Numbered from the stretch's first letter, positions 43,885 to 53,339 are shown. The stretch is DNA of 57,719 bases from Kribbella turkmenica (GCF_004348725.1 NZ_SMKR01000022.1:1-57719); one strand, 5' to 3'. Notes: generated by a model from the sequence alone, not told the origin. Numbers and translations: made by a program.

Positions 43885-43909
43885 ACCCGCCCAGACTCGC
43901 TGGGCGGGT
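43885..43909 (-). terminator. Intrinsic terminator of the 149-aa gene
   Basis: ACCCGCCCAG-ACTCG-CTGGGCGGGT is a perfect 10-bp stem with a 5-nt loop. On the minus strand it is followed by ATTTCTTTT, so it has the U-tract of a classic intrinsic terminator, 32 nt beyond the stop at 43942. Confidence 0.9.
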
Positions 43910-43941
43910 GGTGGAGATTGGCTGGTGTATGGGTTGGAACG

Positions 43942-44391
43942 TCAGCCGCGAGTCTGCTGTGACGCGACGTACTCGCTGTGTAGCCGACGACGTTCGTCTT
44001 GGCCGGCTCGCAGGAGAGGCTGGAACTCCGGCTTCGCCATGAAGGCTGGAGCGGTTTGTTCGTGTAACCGACAGTCGTGCCACAGCGCCGGGAACCGAGA
44101 GATGCACTCGAGGCTGCCGTTGTAGTGGATCGCGCGCGTGAGCACATCGAGGCAGAACTCGTAGGGGTGGGGGTAGAACCCCACCGCAGGGTGCGAGCAG
44201 TACTCCAGGCCAGGGCCCTTGAGTAGCCACACGTGCAGGTACTGCGAAAGCCACCACAGTCCCCGGACATCTTCGTCGTCCAGGAGTTGAGGATGGCGTC
44301 TAGCTACTTGGCTTGAGACGGACTGGTCCAGAAGATCGAGCGCCGTGCGACACGTCCATATCTCAGCGACCGCAGCGGTGACAGATGCCAT
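43942..44391 (-). CDS. Unknown 149-aa protein
   Basis: The ATG at 44391 has AAAGGAGG upstream. The protein is soluble and rich in Trp, His, Cys and Leu; an 'LHVWLLKG' helix and 'HPAVGFYPHPYEFCLDVLTRAIHY' stand out. It has its own terminator and is divergent from the STAND ATPase gene, 141 bp away, so the two could share regulation. No family is recognised. Confidence 0.65.
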   Translation of the reverse strand: MASVTAAVAEIWTCRTALDLLDQSVSSQVARRHPQLLDDEDVRGLWWLSQYLHVWLLKGPGLEYCSHPAVGFYPHPYEFCLDVLTRAIHYNGSLECISRFPALWHDCRLHEQTAPAFMAKPEFQPLLRAGQDERRRLHSEYVASQQTRG

Positions 44392-44532
44392 GATCGGCCT
44401 CCTTTGCAAGAAGCCAATCTCCGCACCTACTTATGACAGATTCCAACGAAAACGCAAGTACTTCAACGCTCTTGACCTCCGTTGGCGGCGTAGGCCTTTC
44501 CACAACAACCTGCGAAGGCAGCAGTCAGTAGG

Positions 44533-47500
44533 ATGCGATCCATGGAGCTGGACGACGCGGCGCTTGACGCTGAGTTACGGGCCCAGTTCGAGCGCGGCAC
44601 TGACAAGCTCACCATTGCAAGCTCACCCGTCCTCTACGGCTTGGCGGTAGCCCACGTCCTACCCGAGATCGACGATGCAGGCTTGGCGCGGCTTGTTGGC
44701 GCAGCTATCGATCTCGCGGTCACGCCACGCGGCCATCAAACTGCGGTAAGTCTCGACGTCGCCGCGAAGCTAGCGGGAGCCTGCGGCTACTTCTATCTCG
44801 ACGGCGGGCCGAGTCACGATCAGTTCAAGTCTGTGCGCGAAGCGCATCCCGACAAGGTGGTCGACCTTGACTCACAGATCTGCCGCTTCTCCTGGGCCAA
44901 GTGGCAGCATGACCGTGTCGCCAACTCAGGACCGGTGACCAAGGCACCCAACGAACGGTCGGGACGCAACCAGCGGCAGGGGTACGCGAGCGAACTGGCT
45001 AAGGCGATCCGTGCAGCGCTACGCCGGCCGGAGGATCTTCGGGCTGCGATGGCTCGCCGGGAGGGGCGCCCCGGATGGTCTCCAGCGGTGCAGGAGCTGA
45101 TCGGGATATCGGCCGCCTACGTCGCAGACGTTCATATCGACGCCCATCTTTATGTGACCCGGACTGTTGAACCGGATCTTCTTGAGAAAATGGAGGACGC
45201 GACGCGTCCCTGGCCACGTGCCGTGATTGGCGAAGCTGGTAGCGGTAAGAGCAGCTTGTTGTGGTCTCTGCACAAATCACTGGAGGATCGCTCGCTGGTT
45301 GTGGCTGTCTTGCTCCCAGCAACTTGGCTGATGAATGCTGTCGTAGCTGATCCAATCGAGGCAATAATCGAGGCATTCGAAGAGATTCGGCAGGCGGAGC
45401 ATCGGCCTGTGCTTTTGCTCGACACCGTAGATCTCATGCTTCACGACGAGGGGTCGCGTCAGATTCTTCTTCGTTTGATCGATTCTCTTACCGTCAGGGG
45501 ATTTAGCGCAGTCTATTCAACGAGGCCCCAAGAAGCTGCTCTTCTTAGCCACGAGCGCCTGCGACGCCACGAGCTACAGCCGTACGATGATGTCGAGCTT
45601 GACCATGCTGTTGAAGCGCTTGCTCGTAGGTTTTGCCCGCAGGAAACGTCAAGCGACATCGTCGGGCATATCCGCGGTGCCACAGCTCGGGGACTTCCTG
45701 TAACTGAGGTCTGCCGGAGTCCGCTGTTGCTGCGCATGCTGTTTGAGCTGTCCACACCAACTGAGCCCGAACTCGGTGACGTGGACGTCACGAGCCTGTT
45801 TGAGGCCTACTGGGACCGCCGCATTAGGCGGGATGCCCGATCTGAAATAGCCGTCGTACTGCGGGCACACCCCGCGGAAGACCTGGCTAGGTTGGCTGGA
45901 TGCGTTGGACTCGCTCTTTTGGCATGTGGCCTGCCTGAGCTTGCTGCCGACACGCTCCAAGACGTGACCCACGCGGCTGGGCCTGAGATCGCCCCTGAAT
46001 TGATCCATGAAGGCTTCAGCGTCTTGCTAGAGCGTGGAGCTCTAGTGCACAACGGTGGACTGGTCGGCTACTTCCATCAGACGATGTTCGAGTTCGCAGC
46101 TGCTAAAGGGGTCCTGGCGACCTCGGACCCATCCAGGATTGACACCCTTGCAGCTAGAACTATCAGTCATGGCGGGGACCTCTTCGTTGGAGCAGTTCTT
46201 GAACAGACCCTCGTGCTGGCCGGCAAAAATCCCCTCCTTCGCCAATCGGCGCAGCGAGCGGCTGAGTCTCTAGTCAGCGCCGACAGCGAAGCTGTGCGAG
46301 CAATCGGGGTTGTCGCATGGGCACACCACCCGGTACTGCTGAGCGATACGGCATCCAGTCTGGGAAATGCCGGCGCGTCCTCGTTGGAGCGAGCCGCACG
46401 AATACTTCCCACGATTGCAACGAAGACGCCGGGCCAGACCATCAGCCAACTGATGCTCATCTGGCAGGCAACCACTGAGCCCCGGGTACGCTCCGCGGTC
46501 CTCAACGCGTTGGCTCGGCTAGCGCTCAGGGCGCCCACTGATGTAGCCGACGCCCTGGACTATCTCGACCCGCTGGCTGCAAGCCGGGACTCGCTCGACG
46601 AAGGTACGCGCAGGAGCCTGCTCGGAGTACTGAAGAATGTCGCCCCTCAGGCTCGTTCGCTCGTTCGCGGGACACTGGTAGCCATGCTCGGGTGGACCGG
46701 GAGTAGCGTCCCTATTGAACTTGACTACCTCATCGACCAGTGGCCCGACATCGGCGACCATCACTTGCTTGACGAAGTTGCGAGGACACTCGCGACAGAG
46801 GACGGGATTAACCATGCGGCCGCCGCCGGTATCGGCAGGTTGACAGCTGCCGAGTGGCGGCGAAGCGACGCCTGGGCGGACCCAGCGGCTTGGCGTGCAT
46901 TCCTAGCTCAGGCGACCGATCCTGACCCGAGCGCGCCTACCTTTGACGTCGAGTCTTCGCTGTGTGCCGTTGGGCAATACATGATCAGATCCCTGGACGA
47001 CGAGTGTATTGCTGGGGGCCTGGATGCGCTGCTCGACGCATCTAACCCGAAGGTACGCGACATCGCTGTGCAGATTGTGTTGCGCGACATCATGCATTCT
47101 GAATCGCGAAGCGCCGCGATGTTCGAGGTGGCTGCCAAGTCTGCACTCTCAACCATTGGATACGCCGCCCAGAAGAAGAGGATTGATCGACGCCAAGAGC
47201 TCTTTCTAGACCTCTTCGCTCAGGCCCAGCTTCCGGACGGGATCCTCGCGCGAACAATGCCGGGCCAGCTCGAGTTTCAGGACTGGACGGCGGATGATCG
47301 GCTGCTTCGGATCGCTCCCGCGGCCGCCGACCATGACGCAGTCGCCGCAACACGCTTTATGACTGCGCTTGAGCGCAACCCCAAAGCACTCTCTCCTGAA
47401 CAGCTTGACGTCCTGTTCTCCACCCAAGCGATGCACATGCCCAAGAGCGAGGCAGTCTTCAACGTCGTGGTTGCGGTCGCGGCTCAGAACTCGCGGATCG

Positions 47501-48426
47501 CCAACCTAGGCAAGATCATCACTTCGGCGGAACGACGCGCTCCTCGCCTGGCCAGGCACGTTCCACAACTCGTAGCTCAGGTCAGGGATCTTCTGGCAGG
47601 TGACGACCAGGCGAGGCGCGATGGTGCCCATCTACTGGCAACGCTAATGGGGGTGTCCGCGATTCAACTCCCGTGGAATGAGCTACGACCCATCCTCGAG
47701 TCCCTTGATGATCCGCAGCTTCGTGATCCCCTAATCAAGCATCTCTGGCAGCAAACGCCGGCAGGCGATGTCGCCGAGCAGCTTGCTTATCTATCCCAGT
47801 ACGTTGAAGTCCATCCCCAATCGAGCCCGCCAGTGCAGAGAAGCCGCAATGACGTCCCGCTGTCAACGGCAGTCGTGTGCGTAGAGGCATTGCTACGCAT
47901 CCTCTGTATGCGTGCTGAGCCAGCACCCAGGCACTGGCCGATCGTTCGGACTCTGGGCCTGCATGAGCTAGAGAACGAAGATATTTTCGTCGTTGGACCG
48001 GTGTTCGTCGTTGTATGCGAGTACCTGCGGAAGCTTGCTCATACTCAACCACGTCGAGCTGGCGACTACTTGAATGAGTATCTTCGGCAACTTGCAACCG
48101 GAGAGTTTTATGGTATGACCCGCATCTTGTGGCACCGTGAACTGGTAAACACTGTCCAGCTTGCCTGCGCAGCCGGATCCGGTGCCCTCGTGACCAATCT
48201 TGTCGAAATTTCCGCTCGTCTCGACGACGAGCTAGCGGAAGCGATTACCACCGCCATCGCTGAACGCCACTATCTGCAGGTCCGTGCTCAGCTCCAGGAG
48301 CTGAGCGATAGGGATGTCACCCCTTCGCTACGAATCCACCTCACTGAGTTGGTCCGGCACCACGATCGGCATTTCGGTACTAGAGAGTTCCCCGAGATTC
48401 TTCCCTCTGGACGTTCGCTGAGGTAG
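44533..48426 (+). CDS. Large STAND-type P-loop ATPase with helical repeats
   Basis: A 1,297-residue protein; an alternative ATG at 44542 has a better-spaced AGGAT. Residues ~1-150 form a domain I do not recognise. The NTPase core has Walker A GEAGSGKSS (~233), Walker B VLLLDTVD (~293) and a sensor strand ending YSTRP. An arginine-rich and helical NACHT/STAND extension follows (to ~520). Residues ~560-1290 are ARM/HEAT-like alpha repeats. The layout (effector-like N-terminus, switch ATPase, repeat sensor) matches Avs/NACHT-type phage sensors. Location among Shedu, PIN and toxin genes supports a defence role, but the N-terminal effector is unidentified. Confidence 0.8.
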   Translation: MRSMELDDAALDAELRAQFERGTDKLTIASSPVLYGLAVAHVLPEIDDAGLARLVGAAIDLAVTPRGHQTAVSLDVAAKLAGACGYFYLDGGPSHDQFKSVREAHPDKVVDLDSQICRFSWAKWQHDRVANSGPVTKAPNERSGRNQRQGYASELAKAIRAALRRPEDLRAAMARREGRPGWSPAVQELIGISAAYVADVHIDAHLYVTRTVEPDLLEKMEDATRPWPRAVIGEAGSGKSSLLWSLHKSLEDRSLVVAVLLPATWLMNAVVADPIEAIIEAFEEIRQAEHRPVLLLDTVDLMLHDEGSRQILLRLIDSLTVRGFSAVYSTRPQEAALLSHERLRRHELQPYDDVELDHAVEALARRFCPQETSSDIVGHIRGATARGLPVTEVCRSPLLLRMLFELSTPTEPELGDVDVTSLFEAYWDRRIRRDARSEIAVVLRAHPAEDLARLAGCVGLALLACGLPELAADTLQDVTHAAGPEIAPELIHEGFSVLLERGALVHNGGLVGYFHQTMFEFAAAKGVLATSDPSRIDTLAARTISHGGDLFVGAVLEQTLVLAGKNPLLRQSAQRAAESLVSADSEAVRAIGVVAWAHHPVLLSDTASSLGNAGASSLERAARILPTIATKTPGQTISQLMLIWQATTEPRVRSAVLNALARLALRAPTDVADALDYLDPLAASRDSLDEGTRRSLLGVLKNVAPQARSLVRGTLVAMLGWTGSSVPIELDYLIDQWPDIGDHHLLDEVARTLATEDGINHAAAAGIGRLTAAEWRRSDAWADPAAWRAFLAQATDPDPSAPTFDVESSLCAVGQYMIRSLDDECIAGGLDALLDASNPKVRDIAVQIVLRDIMHSESRSAAMFEVAAKSALSTIGYAAQKKRIDRRQELFLDLFAQAQLPDGILARTMPGQLEFQDWTADDRLLRIAPAAADHDAVAATRFMTALERNPKALSPEQLDVLFSTQAMHMPKSEAVFNVVVAVAAQNSRIANLGKIITSAERRAPRLARHVPQLVAQVRDLLAGDDQARRDGAHLLATLMGVSAIQLPWNELRPILESLDDPQLRDPLIKHLWQQTPAGDVAEQLAYLSQYVEVHPQSSPPVQRSRNDVPLSTAVVCVEALLRILCMRAEPAPRHWPIVRTLGLHELENEDIFVVGPVFVVVCEYLRKLAHTQPRRAGDYLNEYLRQLATGEFYGMTRILWHRELVNTVQLACAAGSGALVTNLVEISARLDDELAEAITTAIAERHYLQVRAQLQELSDRDVTPSLRIHLTELVRHHDRHFGTREFPEILPSGRSLR

Positions 48427-48527
48427 ACCCGCTCGGATCGTCGCCGCCTGCGGCATATCCACCTCTAAGCTGGGACATACCGAGACCATCGGGTTGCTGT
48501 GTCTCAAGTAGGAAGTGAGGCGTGCCA

Positions 48528-49457
48528 ATGGGCGAGTCGCGCAAGGCCGGCCGAAGCCAGATCAGCGATGCCCATGTTCGTCTGGGTGACGCCCTCAGAC
48601 GGACCCGACAAGGACTTGGTCTAAGCACGCGACAGGTTCCGAAAGACCATTCCCCTGGCCAGTACTTCGGCTCAGGCCACATCTCCAACGTCGAGAACGG
48701 CCACACGGCACCCTCGGAGGAGATGATCGAGACGTACATCAAGCTAGGTGGCGACGGAGTACTTCTACGCTCGCTCTATCGGCAGATGCGTGCCATAACC
48801 GACGAACTGGCTCGCGGGCGCCGGAAGGGCGGCGATGCTACGGCCACAGTCTTCCCACCCCAACATCTGGGCGATGTAACTGACCACAACGATGTCCAGA
48901 AGCACTACTTTGTTGAAGCGAACGAAGTGGACTGTTCCTTCGATGAACGAGGGGTCATCGAAGAGTTCCGGTGCGTCGCCACCATCCGAGCGAAGTCTCC
49001 GGGCGTACGGCTCTACTACTCCGGACACACGTACAGCTCAGACCGCCAACCAGGAGTGCTCCGGGCGGAAGCCATCGCTGGCGGGGCCCTTCTAGAAGCA
49101 CGAGAAAGCCCCACAGGAGCCCTACAAGCCTACTTCGATCTAGGGACATCCCTATCTCCCGATGACGACAAGGCACACAATCTGACGTTCCGCATCCTGG
49201 TCACGAGCGACTCGCCAGCCCGTCCGATCCTGGTATTCCACAACAGCCGTGGCGGCGCATGTCAGATGATCTTGAGAGCTCAGTTCCGAGCACCGGCACT
49301 ACCGAAGAAGATCTGGCGGTTCGCCGTCGAAGACACCATCGACGCCGAGCACCCCTCCCCAGGATCTGAGTTCGAAGTCGCTGACGATGGTCTCTACGAC
49401 CACTCGTTCGGCGAACTGACACCAAGTTGGTCGTACGGCTTCGCCTGGATGTGGTGA
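48528..49457 (+). CDS. XRE-type HTH protein with unknown C-terminal domain
   Basis: A 309-residue protein from the ATG at 48528. An HTH spans ~15-75 ('RLGDALRRTRQGLGLSTRQV', 'GSGHISNVENGHTAPSEEMIE'). The C-terminal ~200 residues are beta-rich and hydrophilic, with 'CVATIRAKSPGVRLYYSGHTY' and 'FRILVTSDSPARPILVFHN'. They may be a ligand-binding or sensor fold. It has its own terminator. Control of neighbouring defence or metabolic genes is possible. Confidence 0.75.
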   Translation: MGESRKAGRSQISDAHVRLGDALRRTRQGLGLSTRQVPKDHSPGQYFGSGHISNVENGHTAPSEEMIETYIKLGGDGVLLRSLYRQMRAITDELARGRRKGGDATATVFPPQHLGDVTDHNDVQKHYFVEANEVDCSFDERGVIEEFRCVATIRAKSPGVRLYYSGHTYSSDRQPGVLRAEAIAGGALLEARESPTGALQAYFDLGTSLSPDDDKAHNLTFRILVTSDSPARPILVFHNSRGGACQMILRAQFRAPALPKKIWRFAVEDTIDAEHPSPGSEFEVADDGLYDHSFGELTPSWSYGFAWMW

Positions 49458-49484
49458 GCTACTCCCAACTGCACTGACATCGCC

Positions 49485-49514
49485 CATGCCGCTTGCCAGT
49501 CGGCAAGCGGCATG
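49485..49514 (+). terminator. Terminator after the HTH gene
   Basis: CATGCCGCTTGCC-AGTC-GGCAAGCGGCATG is a perfect 13-bp stem with a 4-nt loop, 28 nt beyond the stop. Confidence 0.85.
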
Positions 49515-49653
49515 TCGCCCGCCTACCTTTAGGGCATGCAGACCTGCCCCGCATCGAACCGAAGGTATCCGCCTAGACCGCCGCCGCGTAAAAACTGACT
49601 GCGGGCCGCTAGCGCATTTCACAGTCTAAAGCGCCGCCGTTTTGTGTCTCGGT

Positions 49654-49662
49654 TTGATATAC
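49654..49662 (+). promoter_or_regulatory. Extended -10 promoter of the GlcG/HbpS-like gene
   Basis: TGATATACT contains TATACT with the TG extension; no good -35 is present. The 5' leader would be short, with AGGTAGGAA before the ATG at 49685. Confidence 0.6.
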
Positions 49663-49684
49663 TAAGAATAGGTAGGAATAGAAT

Positions 49685-50110
49685 ATGAACGACAAAACAC
49701 GCAAGCAATCTGTAATCACGACCGACGCCGCCATCCTGGCGATTCAGACGGCGATTTCTGAGGGTGCGAAACTGGGTGTCGCGGTGTCTGCGACAGTGGT
49801 GGATCCAGGCATGAGCCTGGTGGCATTCGCGAAGGCTGACGGCGCAACGCCGCACAGTGCCGAAACGTCGCGGCGAAAGGCGAACACCGCAGCTTCAACC
49901 CGACGTCCCACCGGGTGGATGCCGGCAGACCTTGCTGTGACCCTCCCGCTTGGCACGGGCAACCTGCTGACGAACGTTCCAGGCGGCTTCCCTCTGAAGT
50001 TCGACGGTGAGCTCGTGGCCGGACTCGGCATCGCCGGCGGCACCGTCGAGCAAGATGCGGCTATCGCGAAGGCCACCCTCTCCGCACTGGGGTGTGACGA
50101 AGCTAGCTAG
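49685..50110 (+). CDS. GlcG/HbpS-family protein (DUF336)
   Basis: A 141-residue protein with the family pattern: 'AIQTAISEGAKLGVAVSATVVDPG', 'LVAFAKADGATPHSAETSRRKANTA' and 'GGFPLKFDGELVAGLGIAGGTVEQDAAIAKA'. HbpS binds haem; other members bind small ligands or act as pathway accessory proteins. It has its own promoter and a hairpin after it, so it is probably a separate transcript from the next operon, though close. Confidence 0.85.
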   Translation: MNDKTRKQSVITTDAAILAIQTAISEGAKLGVAVSATVVDPGMSLVAFAKADGATPHSAETSRRKANTAASTRRPTGWMPADLAVTLPLGTGNLLTNVPGGFPLKFDGELVAGLGIAGGTVEQDAAIAKATLSALGCDEAS

Positions 50111-50149
50111 TTCGCACGCTTCAACAATCTGCTGACCGCCCCATAGGTG

Positions 50150-50193
50150 GGCAACGGTTGGCCCGCGAGCCTACTGGCCGGGCCGCCGTTGCC
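50150..50193 (+). terminator. Hairpin after the GlcG/HbpS-like gene
   Basis: GGCAACGG and CCGTTGCC pair with an inner GGCCCG / CGGGCC stem. It starts 40 nt beyond the stop codon. Confidence 0.6.
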
Positions 50194-50249
50194 TCGCCCC
50201 GCTATGCCCAAAATCCCCTGCTTCAGTTGTAAGTATTGGAGACAAGGCC

Positions 50250-51170
50250 ATGAGTCTTGCCGTCCCGGTGTCAGATTCTACGTCATCGATTGTCTGGCAA
50301 TCAGCACTGTCGAAGTACAAAATCCTGGGGTCTCAGACTCCCGCGGGGTTCACCGAGAAGCGAAGTCACGTCCCTGACGACGATGCCGCAGTGACAAGTG
50401 CGATATTCGCCGACATCCTTCGCGCCACGACGACCCTGATCGCAGCGGCCGCGGCCGGATGCGGCGGAATCTACGTTGATGTCAAGCCGACGCTTGGTGT
50501 CTTTCCCTTCGAGCGCCCACCGAATATCCACGATCCCGGTACGTGGGTCTTCGGCGGCGAACTCAATGGACGTCCCGTCGAAGGGATGGACCACGAGGGC
50601 CATACCGTCGAAGGCATCATCGGCAACTCACCGCTCTCCGTGGTGCCTAAAAGTTTTGAAGGACAGCTGCTCCGATTCTTCTCTACGAACGGATCGCGCG
50701 CGTTCCGAGAACTGCTCGTCGCTCGATTGCAGGACGTATATGCACTGAGCATGGCGAACATCGACGCGACGGTCGACGCTGTGCTCCAGAAGTCCCCGCG
50801 CCGTATTTGGCTAGCTTGCGGAGGGTTCTACGGAAGCAGTTCCTTGGAAGACAGCGTTGCGTGCGGGCTCGCAACCTCTCGATTGATCGAGCTTGGATTC
50901 ACCGACGAAAACGGCCTGGACGATGAAGCATTGCACATGCTCCTTTTGTCGCGAAGCTTTGAATGTGCCGGAAAATTGGACGAGGTGAAGCTTGTCTCGG
51001 CGATGTTGAAGCGACAGGTTCCACAGCTACTCGACGACATCGGAAGGCTAGAGGATGTCCCGGCGTGCGTGTCTGGAAATGGCATGGACGCTGAGCTGTG
51101 GCGAGAGATGTCGCGGACCACACTCGCTCTCGCATCACAAACCGAACCCTATCTGCGGTCGACGAAATGA
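50250..51170 (+). CDS. ComB-like protein (2-phosphosulfolactate phosphatase family)
   Basis: A 306-residue protein. A ComB-like start 'SAIFADILRATTTLIAAAAAGCGGIYVDV' and the later 'WLACGGFYGSSSLEDSVACGLATSRLIE' match the family's conserved D-(V/I)-(I/L)-RA-(S/T)TT and (S/F)-LED-x-x-x-AG patches. ComB removes phosphate from phosphosulfolactate in coenzyme M synthesis; bacterial relatives in other contexts have unknown substrates. It overlaps the oxidase gene by 4 nt. Confidence 0.7.
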   Translation: MSLAVPVSDSTSSIVWQSALSKYKILGSQTPAGFTEKRSHVPDDDAAVTSAIFADILRATTTLIAAAAAGCGGIYVDVKPTLGVFPFERPPNIHDPGTWVFGGELNGRPVEGMDHEGHTVEGIIGNSPLSVVPKSFEGQLLRFFSTNGSRAFRELLVARLQDVYALSMANIDATVDAVLQKSPRRIWLACGGFYGSSSLEDSVACGLATSRLIELGFTDENGLDDEALHMLLLSRSFECAGKLDEVKLVSAMLKRQVPQLLDDIGRLEDVPACVSGNGMDAELWREMSRTTLALASQTEPYLRSTK

Positions 51171-52816
51171 TGTCCCAGCAGGAAGTTCGCGGCGGCTGGG
51201 AAGTATCCTCCGGCTCCCGCCTTGCTATGGATAGCCTGCTGCGGTTTCCCGGGAGTGAACTTGCCCGCGCGGACGTCCGAGGCGAGCGTAAGCGAGTCGG
51301 GATCATTGGAGCAGGTGTGGCAGGACTTGTTGCTGCTTATGAGTTGGAGCAAGCCGGCCATCATGTCACCATCTATGAACGATCGAGTCGGGTCGGCGGA
51401 CGTATCCGGACTCATGCCTTCAGTGATGGATGTATTGGCGAGCTCGGCGCGATGCGAATTCCGACTAACCACGCCTGCACGTTGCACTACATCAACAAGT
51501 TCGGCCTGGCAACCCGCACCTTCGTGAACCGAAATCCCGCTGGCTATTACCTTCTGCGCGGCAGGAAGTCGCGTATCGGCGATTGGGATGCGGTTGCGCA
51601 GCGCTTCAATCTGCCACTCAAGGATCGGAAGGACCCGATCATCCTCTTTGAGCACTACATGACGACGGCCATGTCCAAACTTTTGCGTCGCGAAAGGCGG
51701 ACGAGGTTTTCCGGCCGATCATCCGACCTGCTGGCTGAATACGACTGCATGTCGCTGAGGCAGTACATGGAAAATTTGGGTGTCGCAGAGGAGACCTTTC
51801 AGTATGTCGGTCACGCAAACGGAATGCTCCAATACGAACACTCTTCGTTCTTGGAGTGTCTATTAGACTTCTTTGGGCTCTTGCGTGTAGACCAGGTCGA
51901 AATCGTTGGCGGCATGGAGCGTCTGATCGGCGCCTTGAACGACCAACTCCGCCGTCGACCACTTCTCAATACGGTGATCACAGGTGCTCTCGTTGAGGAA
52001 GATGGAGTGGTGCTAACGGGTTCGACTAGGGAAGGCCCGGTGAGAAGCAAGTTCGACTACGTGTTGTGCGCGGCTCCGGCCGCTCCGAGTGCTCGCATCT
52101 CCTTTACCCCCGAGCTTCCTCCGGGAAAAATGCAGGCGCTCCGTGGCCTCTCTCATGCAAGTGCCGCCAAGACTCTGGTGCACACCGCGAGTAGACCATG
52201 GGAGTTTAACGATGGGATCTATGGGGGAGGTTCCTTTTCCGACATGCCGTTCCAGCAGTGTTGGTACCCATCAGACAATTCGAGGAGTTACGGATTGGAG
52301 CGGTCAGTCAGTTATACGGGCGATGAGGACGTGAGGCATGCGTTTGCTCACGCACCCAACAGATGGACGGCCCTTTCAATGGAGAAGTCACGCTCAGCGG
52401 GCGTCCTCACCGCATCCTATACTTGGGAAAGAAATGCGCGGCGGATGGCTGCCTTGACGGAAGGTGAGAGGACCGATGAGGTTCTAAAATCTCTGGAGAT
52501 CCTACATCCCGGGATAGGTCCTGTCGTGGACGATGTTGTGCACTTCTCGTGGGACTACGAAGTGAGCCCCGGGGCCGGTGCGTTTGCGTACTTTGCGCCG
52601 GGTGAGCACATCCGATATTTTGCGCATCTCAACTCGGCCCATCCATTGCGTTCGCCGCGCATATTCTTCGCGGGTGAGCATGCGTCGTTAATTCATGCAT
52701 GGATCCAGGGTTCGATAGAAAGTGCTCTGCGTCAGGTGTTGGCAATCATGCGCGCGCCGTCCGGATCAAAGGTGATTGCGGAGGCTGACGTAGTGAGTTC
52801 GGAGATGCCGGCGTGA
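51167..52816 (+). CDS. FAD-dependent amine / L-amino acid oxidase
   Basis: A 549-residue flavoprotein of the amino_oxidase family. After ~45 residues comes the FAD-binding IIGAGVAGLVAAYEL, 'ERSSRVGGRIRTH' and the GELGAMRIP loop. Substrate-domain helices follow. The C-terminal 'RIFFAGEHASLIHAWIQGSIESALR' is the second FAD motif. Oxidation of an amine or amino acid to imine with H2O2 is the expected reaction. Start and stop overlap both neighbours, so the three-gene order is an operon. Confidence 0.88.
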   Translation: MMSQQEVRGGWEVSSGSRLAMDSLLRFPGSELARADVRGERKRVGIIGAGVAGLVAAYELEQAGHHVTIYERSSRVGGRIRTHAFSDGCIGELGAMRIPTNHACTLHYINKFGLATRTFVNRNPAGYYLLRGRKSRIGDWDAVAQRFNLPLKDRKDPIILFEHYMTTAMSKLLRRERRTRFSGRSSDLLAEYDCMSLRQYMENLGVAEETFQYVGHANGMLQYEHSSFLECLLDFFGLLRVDQVEIVGGMERLIGALNDQLRRRPLLNTVITGALVEEDGVVLTGSTREGPVRSKFDYVLCAAPAAPSARISFTPELPPGKMQALRGLSHASAAKTLVHTASRPWEFNDGIYGGGSFSDMPFQQCWYPSDNSRSYGLERSVSYTGDEDVRHAFAHAPNRWTALSMEKSRSAGVLTASYTWERNARRMAALTEGERTDEVLKSLEILHPGIGPVVDDVVHFSWDYEVSPGAGAFAYFAPGEHIRYFAHLNSAHPLRSPRIFFAGEHASLIHAWIQGSIESALRQVLAIMRAPSGSKVIAEADVVSSEMPA

Positions 52817-53283
52817 GCGGCATCGATTGGCCTGTGGCTCGGCTGAGCGCTGATCTCGGATATCCAATACCTGATTATGTTCCATCGCCCAACAGGTTTC
52901 TCGCCGCGCGCAAAGCGGGGAATCTGGTATTCGTGTCGTCTGTCACCCCTCGAAGATCGGACGGCTCCGAGGTGTCGGGCAAGATATTGGTCGATGTATC
53001 CGTCGACGCCGCCAAGGATGCGGCCAAGTGGTGTGTAGCCAACTCCCTGGCGGCACTAGCCTCTGTTGTCGACCCAACGACAGTAGTTGGGGTGGTCGAC
53101 ATGTTGGTCGCCTGTAACACTGCACAGGAGTTCGGTGACCACAGCGAGATCGCCGATGCGGCGTCCTTGCATCTAGAAGCGCTGTTCGGTGCGGCGGGTA
53201 GGCATACTCGAGGTGCAATAGGCTGTGCCAGCCTCGTGCGCAACGTATGCGTCGTCGCTAAGATCGTCTACGAGGCTATGTAG
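52813..53283 (+). CDS. RidA/YjgF-family protein
   Basis: A 156-residue RidA-like protein. It has 'FLAARKAGNLVFVSSVTPRRSDG', 'AAKWCVANSLAALASVVD' and a C-terminal 'CASLVRNVCVVAKIVYEAM'. Members hydrolyse reactive imines/enamines or act as pathway isomerases. Coupling to an oxidase that makes imines fits the known chemistry. The GTG at 52813 overlaps the oxidase stop by 4 nt. Confidence 0.85.
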   Translation: MSGIDWPVARLSADLGYPIPDYVPSPNRFLAARKAGNLVFVSSVTPRRSDGSEVSGKILVDVSVDAAKDAAKWCVANSLAALASVVDPTTVVGVVDMLVACNTAQEFGDHSEIADAASLHLEALFGAAGRHTRGAIGCASLVRNVCVVAKIVYEAM

Positions 53284-53339
53284 GCCTTTGGCGCGATTAG
53301 TCACAACACGGAGCGATATCATCGAGGTCGGAGGACGCT

